Assembly (NCBI RefSeq): GCF_000265245.1
Contig: NZ_AJKS02000004.1
Coordinates: 1 to 64,000 of the forward strand
Reading direction: 5' to 3'
Source of the DNA: Halomonas smyrnensis AAD6
GTDB lineage: Bacteria; Pseudomonadota; Gammaproteobacteria; Pseudomonadales; Halomonadaceae
Length of the DNA: 64,000 nt
Shown: positions 8,586 to 17,588 of the stretch, piece by piece
How the letters are laid out: each line of letters opens with the position of its first letter
How positions within the stretch are numbered: the first letter of the stretch is position 1
The notes under the pieces: model-generated
The model's input: only the letters and a program-made list of their open reading frames with translations
Databases searched by the model: none
Told to the model about the DNA's origin: nothing
Program-made: the position numbers and the translations under genes

Positions 8586-9143
8586 ATGACCGAACAGCTC
8601 GCCAAGCACTACCGCCAGATCATCGAGGGACTGGGGGAGGACCCCGAACGGGAGGGGCTCCGTGACACCCCCAAGCGGGCCGCCAAGGCCATGCAGTTCC
8701 TCAACCATGGCTATCAGCAGTCGCTGGAGGAGATCGTCAACGGCGCGGTCTTCGCCTCCGAGACCGACGAGATGGTGCTGGTGAAGGACATCGAGCTGTA
8801 CTCGATGTGCGAGCACCACCTGCTGCCGTTCATCGGCAAGTGCCACATCGCCTACCTGCCCCAGGGCAAGGTGCTGGGCCTGTCCAAGTTCGCCCGTATC
8901 GTGGACATGTATGCCCGTCGCATGCAGATTCAGGAGAACCTGACCCGCCAGATCGCCGAGGCGGTACAGCAGGTCACCAACGCCCGCGGCGTGGCGGTGG
9001 TGGTCGAGGCCCGCCATATGTGCATGATGATGCGCGGCGTCGAGAAACAGAATTCCAGCATGACCTCCTCGGTGATGCTCGGTGCCTTCCGCGAGCACCA
9101 GAGCACGCGCCAGGAGTTCCTGACCCTGGTTCAAGGCCGCTGA
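8586..9143 (+). CDS. folE: GTP cyclohydrolase I
   Basis: FolE converts GTP to 7,8-dihydroneopterin triphosphate, the first step of the folate and pterin pathway. The 185-residue protein carries the zinc ligands in MCEHHLLPF (Cys75, His78) and the third Cys in [10 protein letters not shown], plus the family blocks [11 protein letters not shown] and [11 protein letters not shown]. The ATG at 8586 gives the normal length. It is followed 19 bp later by folX, which uses its product. Confidence 0.95.
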   Translation: MTEQLAKHYRQIIEGLGEDPEREGLRDTPKRAAKAMQFLNHGYQQSLEEIVNGAVFASETDEMVLVKDIELYSMCEHHLLPFIGKCHIAYLPQGKVLGLSKFARIVDMYARRMQIQENLTRQIAEAVQQVTNARGVAVVVEARHMCMMMRGVEKQNSSMTSSVMLGAFREHQSTRQEFLTLVQGR

Positions 9144-9162
9144 GGCCGCTAAGGAGAGCGAC

Positions 9163-9573
9163 ATGTCACTGCACGCGCTGGGCGACGAGCACCTCGATCA
9201 CGATCTGGCGACGATCCGCATCAAGGATCTGCGCCTGAGGACCCATATCGGTATCAAGGAAGAGGAGATCCAGAATCGCCAGGACGTGGTGATCAACATG
9301 GTGATCCGTTATCGCGCCGACAAGGCGGTGGCCTTCAACCACATCGAGCAGGCGCTGAACTATCGCACCATCACCAAGCAGGTGATCGCCCACGTGGAGG
9401 ACAATCGCTTCCAGCTGCTGGAACGCATGACCCGCGAGGTGCTCGACCTGGTGATGAGCGATGAGCAGGTGCTGGCGGCGCAGGTCGAGATCGACAAGCC
9501 CCATGCGCTGCGCTTCTCTGATTCGGTCTCGATCACGCTCTCCGACTCCCGCGAGGCGCGTCGCCCGGCCTGA
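9163..9573 (+). CDS. folX: Dihydroneopterin triphosphate 2'-epimerase
   Basis: FolX epimerises dihydroneopterin triphosphate to dihydromonapterin triphosphate, leading to monapterin cofactors. The 136-residue protein has [30 protein letters not shown] and [18 protein letters not shown]. These resemble E. coli FolX more than the aldolase FolB. A stop 19 bp upstream ends folE and AAGGAG precedes the ATG, so the two form an operon. Monapterin is the cofactor for phenylalanine hydroxylase in pseudomonads; whether that holds here cannot be seen. Confidence 0.9.
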   Translation: MSLHALGDEHLDHDLATIRIKDLRLRTHIGIKEEEIQNRQDVVINMVIRYRADKAVAFNHIEQALNYRTITKQVIAHVEDNRFQLLERMTREVLDLVMSDEQVLAAQVEIDKPHALRFSDSVSITLSDSREARRPA

Positions 9574-9694
9574 CTCCGCGGCCGCGCCGGGGCGGCAGGG
9601 TTGAATGACGCTCATGGATGAGCGGTTGGCGTGTCGGGGGGCTTGCGCTTAGCATGAGATGCATCCCCGCAAGGCCGCACCCCAGGAGTCAAAC

Positions 9695-11155
9695 ATGGAA
9701 GCCCTGAAGGAAACCCAGCTCTATTGCCCGTTCGCCTATATCGACGGCAGCTGGGTCGCCGCCGACAGCGGCGAGCAGATCGATGTGATCAACCCGGCCA
9801 CCGGCGAATCGATGGGCGACGTGCCGAGGCTCGGCCGCGCCGAGACTGAACGCGCCATCGCCGCCGCCGATGCGGCCCTGCCGGCCTGGCGCGCCCTCAC
9901 CGCCCAGGAACGGGCCGATATCCTGATGAAATGGCACGACCTGATGCTCGAGCATCAGGACGACCTGGCCATGATCATGACCTTCGAGCAGGGCAAGCCG
10001 CTCAAGGAAGCCGCCGGCGAGATCGCCTACGCGGCGAGCTTCCTGCGCTGGTTCGCCGAGGAGGCCCGCCGGGTCTACGGCGAGACCATTCCCGCCGCCC
10101 AGGCCCAGCAGCGCATCCTGGTCACCAAGCAGCCGATCGGCGTGGTCGGCGCCATCACGCCGTGGAACTTTCCGGCGGCGATGATCACCCGCAAGGCCGG
10201 CGCCGCGCTGGCCGCGGGCTGTACCTTCGTGGTCAAGCCGGCCAGCCAGACACCCTTCTCCGCCACCGCGCTGGCGCTGTTGGCCGAGCGCGCCGGCGTG
10301 CCGCGCGGCGTGTTCAACGTGGTGCCCGGGCGCGCCTCGGAGATCGCCGCGGCGCTGACCGAGTCCCCGCTGGTGCGCAAGATCACCTTCACCGGCTCCA
10401 CCGAGGTGGGGCGCGAGCTGATGAGCCAGGCCTCGCGCCACGTGCAGAAGATCTCGCTGGAGCTCGGCGGCAACGCGCCCTTCATCGTGTTCGAGGACGC
10501 CGACCTGGACGCCGCCGTGGAAGGCGCCATGGCCGCCAAGTTCCGCAACGCCGGTCAGACCTGCGTGTGCACCAACCGCTTCCTGGTGCAGTCCAGCGTG
10601 GTCAATGCCTTCTGCGAGAAGCTGGCGGTGGCCATGAACAGCGAGCTGAAGGTGGGCAACGGCAGCGACGAGGGCGTCAACATCGGCCCGCTGATCGACG
10701 ACCGCGCGGTGGAGAAGGTCTCCGAGCACGTTCAGGACGCCGTGGATCATGGCGCCGAGCTGCTGCTGGGCGGCCATCCGCACCCGTTGGGCGGCAACTT
10801 CTTCACCCCGACGCTGATCAACGCCGCCAACGGCAGCATGAAGGTCGCCACCGAGGAGACCTTCGGCCCGCTGGCCGCGGTGTTCCCGTTCGATGACGAG
10901 CAGGACGCCGTGGCCATGGCCAATGACACCGAGTTCGGCCTGGCCTCCTACTTCTATTCCCGCGACCTGGCCCGCGTATGGCGCGTCTCCGAGGCGCTGG
11001 AGTACGGCATGGTCGGCATCAACACCGGGCTGATCTCCAACGCCGCGGCGCCCTTCGGTGGGGTCAAGGCCTCCGGCCTCGGCCGCGAGGGCGGCCATCA
11101 GGGCATCGAGGAGTTCCTCGAGACCAAGTATCTGTGTATTGATCTGGGCGCCTAA
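9695..11155 (+). CDS. gabD: Succinate-semialdehyde dehydrogenase (NADP-type)
   Basis: The enzyme oxidises succinate semialdehyde to succinate, the final step of 4-aminobutyrate breakdown. The 486-residue protein is a full-length aldehyde dehydrogenase with TPWNFPAAMITRK, the cofactor-loop FTGSTEVGR, the general base in LELGGNAPF (Glu256) and the nucleophile in GQTCVCTNRF (Cys290). The neighbouring second Cys is usual for GabD. CAGGAG precedes the ATG at 9695. gabT is not adjacent. A strong hairpin terminator follows. Confidence 0.9.
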   Translation: MEALKETQLYCPFAYIDGSWVAADSGEQIDVINPATGESMGDVPRLGRAETERAIAAADAALPAWRALTAQERADILMKWHDLMLEHQDDLAMIMTFEQGKPLKEAAGEIAYAASFLRWFAEEARRVYGETIPAAQAQQRILVTKQPIGVVGAITPWNFPAAMITRKAGAALAAGCTFVVKPASQTPFSATALALLAERAGVPRGVFNVVPGRASEIAAALTESPLVRKITFTGSTEVGRELMSQASRHVQKISLELGGNAPFIVFEDADLDAAVEGAMAAKFRNAGQTCVCTNRFLVQSSVVNAFCEKLAVAMNSELKVGNGSDEGVNIGPLIDDRAVEKVSEHVQDAVDHGAELLLGGHPHPLGGNFFTPTLINAANGSMKVATEETFGPLAAVFPFDDEQDAVAMANDTEFGLASYFYSRDLARVWRVSEALEYGMVGINTGLISNAAAPFGGVKASGLGREGGHQGIEEFLETKYLCIDLGA

Positions 11156-11183
11156 GCGCCGAGCTACAAGCGCCGAGCTACGA
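11156..11183. repeat. Two 14-bp units, left arm of the convergent-gene element (copy 1)
   Basis: GCGCCGAGCTACAA followed by GCGCCGAGCTACGA begin right after the gabD stop. The same unit precedes the terminator hairpin at 23.7, 28.0 and 41.8 kb. Confidence 0.85.
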
Positions 11184-11185
11184 GA

Positions 11186-11220
11186 AAACCCCGAAGGCCC
11201 TGGCCTTCGGGGTTTCTTTT
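11186..11220. terminator. Bidirectional terminator between gabD and purH
   Basis: A perfect 14-bp stem (AAACCCCGAAGGCC / GGCCTTCGGGGTTT) with a 2-nt loop is followed by TCTTTT on the plus strand and flanked by an A-run that acts as a T-run on the minus strand. It ends gabD and may also stop read-through from purH. Confidence 0.9.
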
Positions 11221-11246
11221 ACTTCGGGCGGTTTCATGCTGCTGAC

Positions 11247-11393
11247 TTGCAGCTTGCAGCTTGCAGCTTGCAGCTTGCAGCTTGCAGCTTGCAGCTTGCA
11301 GCTTGCAGCTTGCAGCTTGCAGCTTGCAGCTTGCAGCTTGCAGCTTGCAGCTTGCAGCTTGCAGCTTGCAGCTTGCAGCTTGCAGCTTGCAGC
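11247..11393. repeat. 21 perfect tandem copies of TTGCAGC
   Basis: The 147-bp block is 21 head-to-tail copies of a 7-mer with no mismatches. It ends one base before the purH stop codon (11394-11396). Such a clean array suggests recent slipped-strand expansion. A related array (TTTCAGC, 6 copies) lies at the same relative place next to lipA. Confidence 0.97.
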
Positions 11394-12968
11394 TCAGTGG
11401 CGGAAGTGGCGCATGCCGGTGAAGACCATGGCGATGCCGGCCTCGTTGGCGGCGTCGATCACTTCCTGATCGCGCATGGAGCCGCCGGGCTGGATCACCG
11501 CGGTGATGCCGGCCTTGGCGGCGGCGTCGATGCCGTCGCGGAACGGGAAGAAGGCGTCGCTGGCCATCACCGAGCCGGGCACGGAGAGGCCCTCGTCGGC
11601 GGCCTTGATGCCGGCGATCTTGGCCGAGTAGACGCGGCTCATCTGGCCGGCGCCCACGCCGATGGTCTGGCCGTCCTTGACGTAGACGATGGCGTTGGAC
11701 TTGACGTACTTGCCGACCTTCCAGGCGAAGGCCAGATCACGCATCTCCTGCTCCGAGGGCACGCGCTCGGTGACCACGGTCAGCTCGTCGCGGCCGACCA
11801 TGCCCAGGTCGCGGTCCTGGACCAGCAGGCCGCCGGTGACGCGCTTGAGGTCGTGGGCGTGTTCGCGCTCGCCGGGCCAGTGCGCGGAGATGTCGAGCAG
11901 GCGCACGTTCTTCTTCTCGGCGACGATCTCGCGGGCCGCGTCCTCGACCCCGGGGGCGATGATCACCTCGACGAACTGGCGGTCGATGATGGCGCGGGCG
12001 GTCTCGGTGTCGAGCGCGCGGTTGAAGGCGATGATGCCGCCGAAGGCGCTGGTCGGGTCGGTGGCGTAGGCCTTGTCGTAGGCCTCGAGCTGGCTGGCGC
12101 CGACGGCCACGCCGCAGGGGTTGGCGTGCTTGACGATCACGCAGGCGGTGTCGGTGAAGCTCTTCACGCACTCCAGCGCGGAGTCGGTATCGGCCACGTT
12201 GTTGAACGACAGCGGCTTGCCCTGCAGGGTCTCGGCGGTGGAGACGCTCGGTTCCTGGCAGTTCGGCTCGACGTAGAAGGCCGCGGACTGGTGCGGGTTC
12301 TCGCCGTAGCGCATGGACTGCTTCTTGTGGAACTGCAGGTTGTAGGTGCGCGGGAAGCCGTCCTCGCCGCCCTCGACGCGCTGGCCGAGGTAGTCGGCGA
12401 TGGCGGCGTCGTAGCCGGCGGTGTGTTCGAAGGCCTTGACCGCCAGGTCGAAGCGGGTGGCCTGCTGCATGCCGCCCCGGGCGACTTCCTCGAGCACGCG
12501 GCCGTAGTCGCCGGCGTCGACCACGATGGTGGTGTAGGCGTGATTCTTGGCGCAGGAGCGGACCATGGTCGGGCCGCCGATGTCGATGTTCTCGATGGCG
12601 TCCTCGAGGGTGCAATCCGGGCGCGCCACGGTGGCCGAGAACGGATACAGGTTGACCACCACCATGTCGATCGGCGCGATGTCGTGCTCGGCCATCACCG
12701 CGTCGTCCTGGCCGCGACGACCGAGGATGCCGCCGTGGATCTTCGGATGCAGGGTCTTGACGCGGCCGTCCATGATCTCGGGGAAGCCGGTGTGCTCGGA
12801 GACCTCGGTGACCGGAATGCCGTTCTCCTGCAGCAGGCGGAAGGTGCCGCCGGTGGAGAGCAGCTCGACGCCCTGGTCGCTGAGGCCGCGGGCGAAGTCG
12901 ACGATGCCGGTCTTGTCGGACACGCTGATCAGGGCGCGACGGACCGGAGTGGAAGAGGCTTGGGACAT
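11394..12968 (-). CDS. purH: Bifunctional AICAR transformylase / IMP cyclohydrolase
   Basis: PurH carries out the last two steps of IMP synthesis: formylation of AICAR with 10-formyl-THF, then ring closure. The 524-residue protein begins with the cyclohydrolase ([44 protein letters not shown]). It then has the transformylase blocks ([45 protein letters not shown]). The start at 12966-12968 follows the family. The stop codon abuts the 7-mer array. Upstream lie fis and dusB on the same strand, separated by a hairpin. Confidence 0.96.
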   Translation of the reverse strand: MSQASSTPVRRALISVSDKTGIVDFARGLSDQGVELLSTGGTFRLLQENGIPVTEVSEHTGFPEIMDGRVKTLHPKIHGGILGRRGQDDAVMAEHDIAPIDMVVVNLYPFSATVARPDCTLEDAIENIDIGGPTMVRSCAKNHAYTTIVVDAGDYGRVLEEVARGGMQQATRFDLAVKAFEHTAGYDAAIADYLGQRVEGGEDGFPRTYNLQFHKKQSMRYGENPHQSAAFYVEPNCQEPSVSTAETLQGKPLSFNNVADTDSALECVKSFTDTACVIVKHANPCGVAVGASQLEAYDKAYATDPTSAFGGIIAFNRALDTETARAIIDRQFVEVIIAPGVEDAAREIVAEKKNVRLLDISAHWPGEREHAHDLKRVTGGLLVQDRDLGMVGRDELTVVTERVPSEQEMRDLAFAWKVGKYVKSNAIVYVKDGQTIGVGAGQMSRVYSAKIAGIKAADEGLSVPGSVMASDAFFPFRDGIDAAAKAGITAVIQPGGSMRDQEVIDAANEAGIAMVFTGMRHFRH

Positions 12969-13008
12969 GAAGGTCACTCTGTTGGGCGTTGAGGGAACAA
13001 AACGCAAG

Positions 13009-13032
13009 CGAGGGCGCTCGATGGCGCCCTCG
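13009..13032 (-). terminator. Hairpin between fis and purH
   Basis: CGAGGGCGC and GCGCCCTCG form a 9-bp stem with a 6-nt loop, 7 bp beyond the fis stop. On the minus strand it is followed by CTTGCGTTTTGTT, so it may end or attenuate fis transcription before purH. Confidence 0.6.
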
Positions 13033-13039
13033 CGGGGAG

Positions 13040-13375
13040 TCAGATCAGCCCGTAGTGCTTGAGCTTCTTGCGCAGGGTGCCGCGGTTGAGGCCGAGCATC
13101 TCGGCGGCGCGGGTCTGGTTGCCCTGGGCGTTCTCGAGCACCGAGGCCAGCAGCGGCGCCTCGACCTCGGCCATCACCATGGCGTGAAGGTCGGTGACGT
13201 CGCCGCCGTCGAGGTGGTCGAAGTAGCGTCGCATGGCGGCGTCGACGGCCTCGCGCAGGGGCATGTCGCCGTGGGGGCTCAGCGCGCTGCCGTCGGCCTC
13301 GTCGAGGCGACGGGAGGCTCGGGCGTCCAGCTCGGTCAGCGCGGAATTCTGGTCAAGGGCTTGGCTGCTGGTCAT
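13040..13375 (-). CDS. fis: DNA-binding protein Fis
   Basis: Fis is a nucleoid protein that bends DNA and activates rRNA and tRNA promoters during fast growth. The 111-residue protein ends with the canonical helix-turn-helix ([26 protein letters not shown]). The middle matches the dimerisation core ([18 protein letters not shown]). It is about 13 residues longer than E. coli Fis at the variable N-terminus. Its start overlaps the dusB stop by 4 bp, the usual dusB-fis operon. Confidence 0.96.
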   Translation of the reverse strand: MTSSQALDQNSALTELDARASRRLDEADGSALSPHGDMPLREAVDAAMRRYFDHLDGGDVTDLHAMVMAEVEAPLLASVLENAQGNQTRAAEMLGLNRGTLRKKLKHYGLI

Positions 13376-14430
13376 GCGGCACAGGTTCCATCCGGCGTCA
13401 TGGCCCGGGCGACACGGTGCGGCGCCGTGACGGGGTCATGACGAAAGAGTTCGTCGATGAAGCGGCACTGGGCAGCGGCACTGTCCAGGCCATTGAAGGT
13501 GGCGCGCAGGGCGCGTCGTCCGTCGTCGTCGAGGCGCACATCGCCGGCCAGGTACCAGCCGAGATGCTTGCGGGCGATGCGCACGCCCATGTGCTCACCG
13601 TAGAAGTCGTGCAGGGCCACCAGGTGGCCGTGGAGCACCGCCGCGCGCTCGGCGTCGTCGGGCGCCGCGAGGCGCTGGCCGTGCCGCAGGTAGTGGTCGA
13701 TCTCGCGAAAGATCCAGGGGTTGCCCTGGGCACCGCGGCCGACCATCACCGCATCCGCTCCAGTATAGTCGAGGACGTGGCGGGCCTTCTCCGGCGAATC
13801 GACATCGCCGTTGGCGAAGATCGGCAGGCTCACCGCGGCCTTGATGGCGGCGATGGTGTCGTACTCGGCCTCGCCGCCGTAGCGCTGCTGGCGATGACGG
13901 CCGTGCACGGCCAGCGCCTGGATGCCGGCGTCCTCGGCCAGCTTGGCCACCCGCACGCCGTTGTTGCTGTCGGCGCACCAGCCGGTGCGGATCTTCAGCG
14001 TCACCGGCACGTCCACCGCGGCGACCACCGATTCGAGGATCTCGGCCACCAGGGCCTCGTCGCGCAGCAGAGCGGAGCCGGCGGCCTTGTTGCAGACCTT
14101 CTTCGCCGGGCAGCCCATGTTGATGTCGATGATCTCGGCGCCCATCTCGGCGTTGAGTCGCGCCGCCTCGGCGAGCATCTCGGCGTCGCCGCCGGCGATC
14201 TGCACGGCGCGGGGGCCGGGTTCGCCGCGATGGTCCATGCGCAGGCGCGACTTGCGGGTGTGCCACAGGTTCGGGTCCGAGGTCACCATCTCGCCCACCA
14301 CCAGGCCCGCGCCCAGCCGCCGGCAGAGCGCGCGGAAGGGACGGTCGGTGACGCCGGCCATGGGGGCCAGGATCACCCGGTTCGGCAACGCATGAGCGCC
14401 GATGCGAGGCAGGGGGCGTGAATCGGGCAT
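13372..14430 (-). CDS. dusB: tRNA-dihydrouridine synthase B
   Basis: DusB reduces uridine to dihydrouridine in the tRNA D-loop using FMN and NADPH. The 352-residue protein has VILAPMAGVTDRPFRALCR, INMGCPAKKVCNKAAGSALL (the second Cys being the catalytic acid) and the FMN-phosphate region ADAVMVGRGAQGNPWIF. The ATG at 14428-14430 is chosen over one 36 bp upstream because conserved sequence begins soon after it. It is the first gene of dusB-fis. Confidence 0.95.
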   Translation of the reverse strand: MPDSRPLPRIGAHALPNRVILAPMAGVTDRPFRALCRRLGAGLVVGEMVTSDPNLWHTRKSRLRMDHRGEPGPRAVQIAGGDAEMLAEAARLNAEMGAEIIDINMGCPAKKVCNKAAGSALLRDEALVAEILESVVAAVDVPVTLKIRTGWCADSNNGVRVAKLAEDAGIQALAVHGRHRQQRYGGEAEYDTIAAIKAAVSLPIFANGDVDSPEKARHVLDYTGADAVMVGRGAQGNPWIFREIDHYLRHGQRLAAPDDAERAAVLHGHLVALHDFYGEHMGVRIARKHLGWYLAGDVRLDDDGRRALRATFNGLDSAAAQCRFIDELFRHDPVTAPHRVARAMTPDGTCAA

Positions 14431-14559
14431 GGTCGAGATCGATGGTTCGAAGGGGGGACATATCATACGCCCCCCGATGGCCTGGGTGAAGGAGCAACGT
14501 GCGGCAGGGCGTCGCCCTGCACACGGTGGTCGGCGCCGGACGCGGCGGCGACGGTGCGG

Positions 14560-15480
14560 TCAGCCCTCGGCGGCGCGCCGTCCGGTGAGGCGCACCCAGC
14601 CCTCACGCACCTCGGGCTCGTCCATGATCAGGCCGCGTGCCTCGTAGGCCTCGCGCACCTCGTCGGCCTGGGCCTCGAGAATGCCGGACAGCGCCAGGCG
14701 GCCGCCCGGCGTCACGCGCCCGGCGATCTCGCCGGACAGCTCGACCAGCGGGCCGGCCAGGATGTTGGCGATCACCACCGGGAAGCGCGCTGTGGCGTCG
14801 AGCTGCTCCGGATAGTGGAGCGAGAAGTCGTCTTCCTCGACGCCGTTGCGCTCGGCGTTGTCGCGGCTGGCGGCAAGCGCCTGGGGGTCGATGTCGGTGC
14901 CCCGAGCCGAGCTCGCGCCGAGCTTGAGCGCGGCGATGGCCAGGATGCCGGAGCCGCAGCCCACGTCCAGTACCTCGCGGCCGTCGAGCTCGCCGGCCAC
15001 GGCCAGGCCGTCGAGCCAGGAAAGGCACAGCGCCGTGGTGGGGTGGGTGCCGGTGCCGAAGGCCAGGCCGGGATCGAGATGCAGGTTGACCGCCTGAGGG
15101 TCCGGCGCCTCGTGCCAGCTCGGCACGATCCACAGCTTCTGGCCCATCTGCAGGGGCGCGAAGTCGTCCATCCAGGCGCGCTCCCAGTCGCGATCGTCGA
15201 GCAGTTCATGCTCGATCTCGGGACAGGGCTCGCCGGGCATGGCCTCGGACCAAGCGCCGGCCAGGCGCTCGAGCATCGCGGGCAGGCCCTCGAGGTCGTC
15301 GTAGAGGCCGGTCAGCACCGTTTCGTCCCACAGCGGCGTGGTGCCGCGCTCGGGTTCGAACAGCGGGTCGTCCTGGGCGTCCTGGAGGGTGATGGCGGTG
15401 GCGCCTTCGTCCAGCAGCAGTTCCTCGAGCAGGTCGGCCTGCTCGGGGGCGATGCGGGCCTTGAGTTGCAGCCAGGGCAT
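14560..15480 (-). CDS. prmA: Ribosomal protein L11 methyltransferase
   Basis: PrmA trimethylates several amino groups of ribosomal protein L11 with S-adenosylmethionine. The 306-residue protein has the N-terminal L11-recognition domain (MPWLQLKARIAPEQADLLEE) and a C-terminal methyltransferase domain with GTGTHPTTALCL, LDVGCGSGILAIAA and VIANILAGPLVEL. It follows accC on the same strand, the common accB-accC-prmA order, with a hairpin in the 79-bp gap. Confidence 0.95.
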   Translation of the reverse strand: MPWLQLKARIAPEQADLLEELLLDEGATAITLQDAQDDPLFEPERGTTPLWDETVLTGLYDDLEGLPAMLERLAGAWSEAMPGEPCPEIEHELLDDRDWERAWMDDFAPLQMGQKLWIVPSWHEAPDPQAVNLHLDPGLAFGTGTHPTTALCLSWLDGLAVAGELDGREVLDVGCGSGILAIAALKLGASSARGTDIDPQALAASRDNAERNGVEEDDFSLHYPEQLDATARFPVVIANILAGPLVELSGEIAGRVTPGGRLALSGILEAQADEVREAYEARGLIMDEPEVREGWVRLTGRRAAEG

Positions 15481-15513
15481 GGAAACTCCCGGGAATCGAG
15501 TGGTGAAACGACG

Positions 15514-15536
15514 GCGGGGCGGCCAAGCCGCCCCGC
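15514..15536 (-). terminator. Hairpin between accC and prmA
   Basis: GCGGGGCGGC and GCCGCCCCGC form a 10-bp GC-rich stem with a 3-nt loop. Only a short T-stretch follows on the minus strand, so it could attenuate rather than fully end transcription into prmA. Confidence 0.55.
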
Positions 15537-15559
15537 TGCCGGAGGAGTGCCGACCGGGC

Positions 15560-16900
15560 TCAGAGGCCCAGCTTCTTCTCCAGGTAGTGGATGTTGACGC
15601 CGCCCTGCTGGAAATAGCCGTCGCGGACCAGATCCTTGTGCAGGTCGGTGTTGGTCTTGATGCCTTCGACCAGCAGCTCGTCCAGGGCGTTGCGCATGCG
15701 GGTCAGCGCCGTCTCGCGGTCGACGCCCCAGGTGATCAGCTTGCCGATCAGGGAGTCGTAATGCGGCGGCACCGAGTAGCCGGTGTAGACGTGGGAGTCC
15801 ATGCGCACCCCGATGCCACCCGGCGGGTGGTAGAGGGTGACCTTGCCCGGGGAGGGCATGAAGGTCCTGGCATCCTCGGCGTTGATGCGGCACTCGAAGG
15901 CGTGGCCGCTGAGCTCGATCTCGTCCTGGCTCACGGACAGCGGCAGGCCGGAGGCGATGCGCAGCTGTTCGCGGACGATGTCGACGCCGGTGACCATCTC
16001 GGTGACCGGGTGCTCGACCTGCACGCGGGTGTTCATCTCGATGAAGAAGAACTGGCCGTTCTCGTACAGGAACTCGAAGGTGCCGGCGCCGCGGTAGCCG
16101 ATCTCGATGCAGGCATCGGTGCAGGCCTTGAGCACCTGGGCGCGGGCGTCCGGGTCGAGGCCCGGGGCCGGGGCTTCCTCGAGCACCTTCTGGTGACGGC
16201 GCTGCAGCGAGCAGTCGCGGTCATAGAGGTGGACGGCATTGCCCTGGCCGTCGGCCAGTACCTGCACCTCGACGTGGCGCGGGTTCTCGAGGAACTTCTC
16301 CATGTAGACGGTGCCGTCGCCGAAGGCCGAGTGGGCCTCGGTGCGGGTCACGGTCACCGCGGAGAGCAGGTGGCCCTCGGTGTGCACCACGCGCATGCCG
16401 CGTCCGCCGCCGCCGGCGGCCGCCTTGATGATCACCGGATAGCCGATGCGGCGAGCGGTGGCGAGGATCTCGCCTTCGTCGTCGCCCAGCGGGCCGTTGG
16501 AGCCCGGTACGGTGGGCACGCCGGCCTTCTTCATGGCCTCGATGGCGCTGACCTTGTCGCCCATCAGGCGAATGGTCTCGGCGCGGGGGCCGATGAAGGT
16601 GAAGCCGGAGCGTTCCACCTGCTCGGCGAAGTCGGCGTTCTCGGAGAGGAAGCCGTAGCCGGGGTGGATGGCGCTCGAGTCGGTGACCTCGGCGGCGCTG
16701 ATCAGCGCCGGGATGTTGAGGTAGGACTGCGCGGAGGAGGCCGGGCCGATACACACGGCCTCGTCGGCCAGGCGCACGTGCATCAGGTCGCGGTCGGCCT
16801 TGGAGTGGACCGCGACCGTGCGAATGCCGAGCTCCTTGCAGGCACGCAGGATACGCAGAGCGATCTCGCCGCGATTGGCGATGAGAACCTTGTCCAGCAT
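15560..16900 (-). CDS. accC: Acetyl-CoA carboxylase, biotin carboxylase subunit
   Basis: AccC carboxylates the biotin on AccB with bicarbonate and ATP, the first half of malonyl-CoA synthesis. The 446-residue protein has [20 protein letters not shown], the ATP-grasp glycine loop [40 protein letters not shown] and the closing LLVEGIKTN. The start at 16898-16900 is the family start; an in-frame ATG 15 bp upstream would add MADPI. It lies 29 bp after accB. A degenerate paralogue occurs at 44.3-45.2 kb. Confidence 0.96.
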   Translation of the reverse strand: MLDKVLIANRGEIALRILRACKELGIRTVAVHSKADRDLMHVRLADEAVCIGPASSAQSYLNIPALISAAEVTDSSAIHPGYGFLSENADFAEQVERSGFTFIGPRAETIRLMGDKVSAIEAMKKAGVPTVPGSNGPLGDDEGEILATARRIGYPVIIKAAAGGGGRGMRVVHTEGHLLSAVTVTRTEAHSAFGDGTVYMEKFLENPRHVEVQVLADGQGNAVHLYDRDCSLQRRHQKVLEEAPAPGLDPDARAQVLKACTDACIEIGYRGAGTFEFLYENGQFFFIEMNTRVQVEHPVTEMVTGVDIVREQLRIASGLPLSVSQDEIELSGHAFECRINAEDARTFMPSPGKVTLYHPPGGIGVRMDSHVYTGYSVPPHYDSLIGKLITWGVDRETALTRMRNALDELLVEGIKTNTDLHKDLVRDGYFQQGGVNIHYLEKKLGL

Positions 16901-16929
16901 GATGGGGTCCGCCAATGTGGGTGAAGGGA

Positions 16930-17403
16930 TCAGGAGATGACGACCATCGGCTGCTCGAATTCGACCGGCTCGCCGTCGTCGACCAGGAAGGCCTCGATGA
17001 CGCCGTCACGATCGGCCTCGATCTGGTTCATCATCTTCATCGCCTCGACGATGCAGATGGTTTCCCCCTTCTTGACGCTCTGGCCGACTTCGGCGAACGG
17101 CTTGGCGCCCGGGGCCGGGGCGCGGTAGAAGGTGCCGACCATCGGCGACAGCACTTCCTGGCCCTGGTAGGACGGGCCCTGTTCGACGGCGGGCTCGGCG
17201 GCAGCGGCCGGCGCCTGCGGCGCCGGAGCGGCGGGCTGAGCCGGAGCGCCTGCCGGCCAGGCGGGAGCGGCCGGCTGCGGGTAGGCGGTGCCGTTCGGGT
17301 GACGGCTGATGCGCACAGACTCTTCGCCTTCCTGGATCTCGATCTCGCTGATGTTCGACTCTTCCAGCAGCTCGATCAGCTTCTTGACCTTGCGAATATC
17401 CAT
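16930..17403 (-). CDS. accB: Biotin carboxyl carrier protein
   Basis: AccB carries the biotin arm between the carboxylase and transferase of acetyl-CoA carboxylase. The 157-residue protein starts [20 protein letters not shown], has an Ala/Pro-rich linker (about residues 41-75) and a C-terminal biotinyl domain. The biotinylated lysine is Lys123 in EAMKMMNQ, and the family thumb is [16 protein letters not shown]. aroQ, often found upstream, is absent. The 186 bp between accB and the convergently unrelated dsbD end hold its promoter, not clearly recognisable. Confidence 0.96.
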   Translation of the reverse strand: MDIRKVKKLIELLEESNISEIEIQEGEESVRISRHPNGTAYPQPAAPAWPAGAPAQPAAPAPQAPAAAAEPAVEQGPSYQGQEVLSPMVGTFYRAPAPGAKPFAEVGQSVKKGETICIVEAMKMMNQIEADRDGVIEAFLVDDGEPVEFEQPMVVIS

Positions 17404-17588
17404 ATGACGTCGTCTCAATGGTGAGTTCGGGATAACGGCCGTCGCAGTCAACCTTGGCTAACTTGCTATAGATCGCGACAAGATCTCGTCTCTTGTCGTC
17501 TCTATTGGCCTCGAAAAGCGGTGTGGGCGGAGTTTGCCGAAATTCCCGGGCGATGTCCAGCGGCCCGAACGGCGTTCGCCAATGAACC

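Noticed and set aside
11156-11393. CRISPR array at the repeat blocks (also at 41.7-41.95 kb)
   Set aside because: Units are 7 and 14 bp, directly abutting, with no unique spacers and no cas genes nearby.
11058-11469. Open frames through the 7-mer array encoding SLQLAAC repeats
   Set aside because: A 7-bp repeat reads open in all frames without being coding; no ribosome-binding site, and the frames run into antisense purH.
17404-17588. aroQ expected upstream of accB
   Set aside because: The 185-bp gap is too short and contains no dehydroquinase sequence; the gene is simply not here.
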